From NCBI GenBank assembly GCA_965240325.2, contig OZ251234.1, forward strand, positions 310,001 through 374,000: a stretch of DNA of 64,000 nucleotides, written 5' to 3'. Below, piece by piece: positions 63,576 through 64,000 of the stretch. The stretch comes from Rebecca billardiae RCC1528 (Eukaryota; Haptophyta). The translations under genes and the position numbers were made by a program. Numbering within the stretch: the first letter of the stretch is position 1; each line of letters opens with the position of its first letter. A model generated the notes under the pieces. That model had not been told where the DNA came from. It searched no databases and saw only the letters and a list, made by a program, of their open reading frames with translations.

Positions 63576-63770
63576 TCACTCGCCTGACACTGGCATCCCG
63601 TACCGCCGTACGTGCCGCGCGGCCACGTACGGGATGCCGAGCGGCGTGACGATGTGCAGGAGGAAGAACTCGAGGCCATCCTGCCTTTGCCGCTGCCTTT
63701 GCCGGCGGTCCCACGGCCGGCACGGCGCCATGCTGACGATGTCGATCCGGTAGGAGACATACCGTCCGTA
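63576..63770 (-). other. Possible terminal exon
   Basis: A short minus-strand frame ending at 63576 reads LEFFLLHIVTPLGIPYVAAR and on to RRYGMPVSGE, with normal amino-acid composition. A CAG acceptor-like site lies near 63733. It overlaps a DNA palindrome (63592-63639), so the apparent coding signal may be accidental. Weak. Confidence 0.2.
63592..63639. repeat. 12-bp-arm palindrome
   Basis: GGCATCCCGTAC at 63592-63603 and GTACGGGATGCC at 63628-63639. A second nested pair (CGTACGTG / CACGTACG) lies inside. Confidence 0.8.
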
Positions 63771-64000
63771 TCAGCTCAGGACAAAAAGGCAGCGGCTTTT
63801 GGTATCAGCAGCAGTTGGCAGATGGCCCGGAGGCACCTTAATTACCCGCACTGGCCTATATTGGGTTTATACGCGGTCAATCGGGCGGGCCACAAAGGGT
63901 CCTCGATTTCTGGTTGAGCCTGATGAGAACCAATAGCAATGCGGCAGAGCAGACGGTCCACCGCTCCAAAGGTGCCAAGGTAACGGACATGCGGGTACGC

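Noticed and set aside
1-64000. tRNA, rRNA and CRISPR arrays
   Set aside because: No cloverleaf with A/B boxes, no rRNA-like stretch and no direct repeats with unique equal-length spacers were seen. The tandem arrays found are minisatellites.

Overview
The window is GC-rich nuclear DNA of a eukaryote. Short GT-AG introns (about 90-210 bp, typically GTGCGC...GCAG) interrupt many genes. The gene set includes SYS1, a CAD-type aspartate carbamoyltransferase, a TALE homeodomain protein, F-box/kelch and Deg-type proteases, and proteins with plastid-like leaders (SufS-type desulfurase, threonine dehydratase). Long Ser-Pro3-4 (hydroxyproline-glycoprotein-like) tracts, MgtC and DUF4336 add to a microalgal picture; a haptophyte-like alga fits best, but this is inference from composition and gene content, not from a marker gene.

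Positions 1-23317 hold two co-oriented (minus) giant extracellular-protein genes. The first (start 6612, running off the left edge) has an N-terminal RCC1-like repeat region built from phase-2 exons, then a duplicated 179-residue module, then more than 1000 residues of SPPP repeats. The second (7382-23317) is one uninterrupted 5311-codon frame: signal peptide, Cys-rich and poly-Asp N-terminus, FN3-like segment, three GC(T)D..NYD modules, a VWD domain, two W-[IV]-G-[IL]-F domains, GCC2/GCC3-like Cys repeats, about eight membrane segments and a repetitive cytoplasmic tail. Together they look like a cell-surface/wall-adhesion locus.

Positions 23944-27442 carry MgtC, DUF4336 and a GT32-like glycosyltransferase. 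Positions 27443-30400 are repeat-rich and largely gene-free. Positions 30401-43135 carry a nuclear-looking protein with LLxxHN motifs, an F-box/kelch protein, threonine dehydratase, a spermidine-synthase-like methyltransferase, a Deg protease and aspartate carbamoyltransferase. Positions 43136-45444 are again repeats. Positions 45445-52665 carry SYS1, a class V aminotransferase, a DUF1338 (2-oxoadipate dioxygenase-like) enzyme, a SufS-like cysteine desulfurase and a cytochrome b5-ascorbate peroxidase fusion. From 52666 to the right edge genes thin out (a basic protein, a TALE homeobox gene, one unknown protein). Foldback elements take over: a PIF/Harbinger-like MITE with TTA target duplication, a 430-bp-arm inverted repeat, a second foldback and a truncated SF1 helicase.

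Four gene pairs are head to head with only 147-204 bp between start codons (MgtC/DUF4336, Deg/ATCase, aminotransferase/DUF1338, SufS/b5-APX), suggesting shared bidirectional promoters. Start codons were restricted to ATG, and exon joins were inferred by reading frame and splice consensus; none is transcript-verified.
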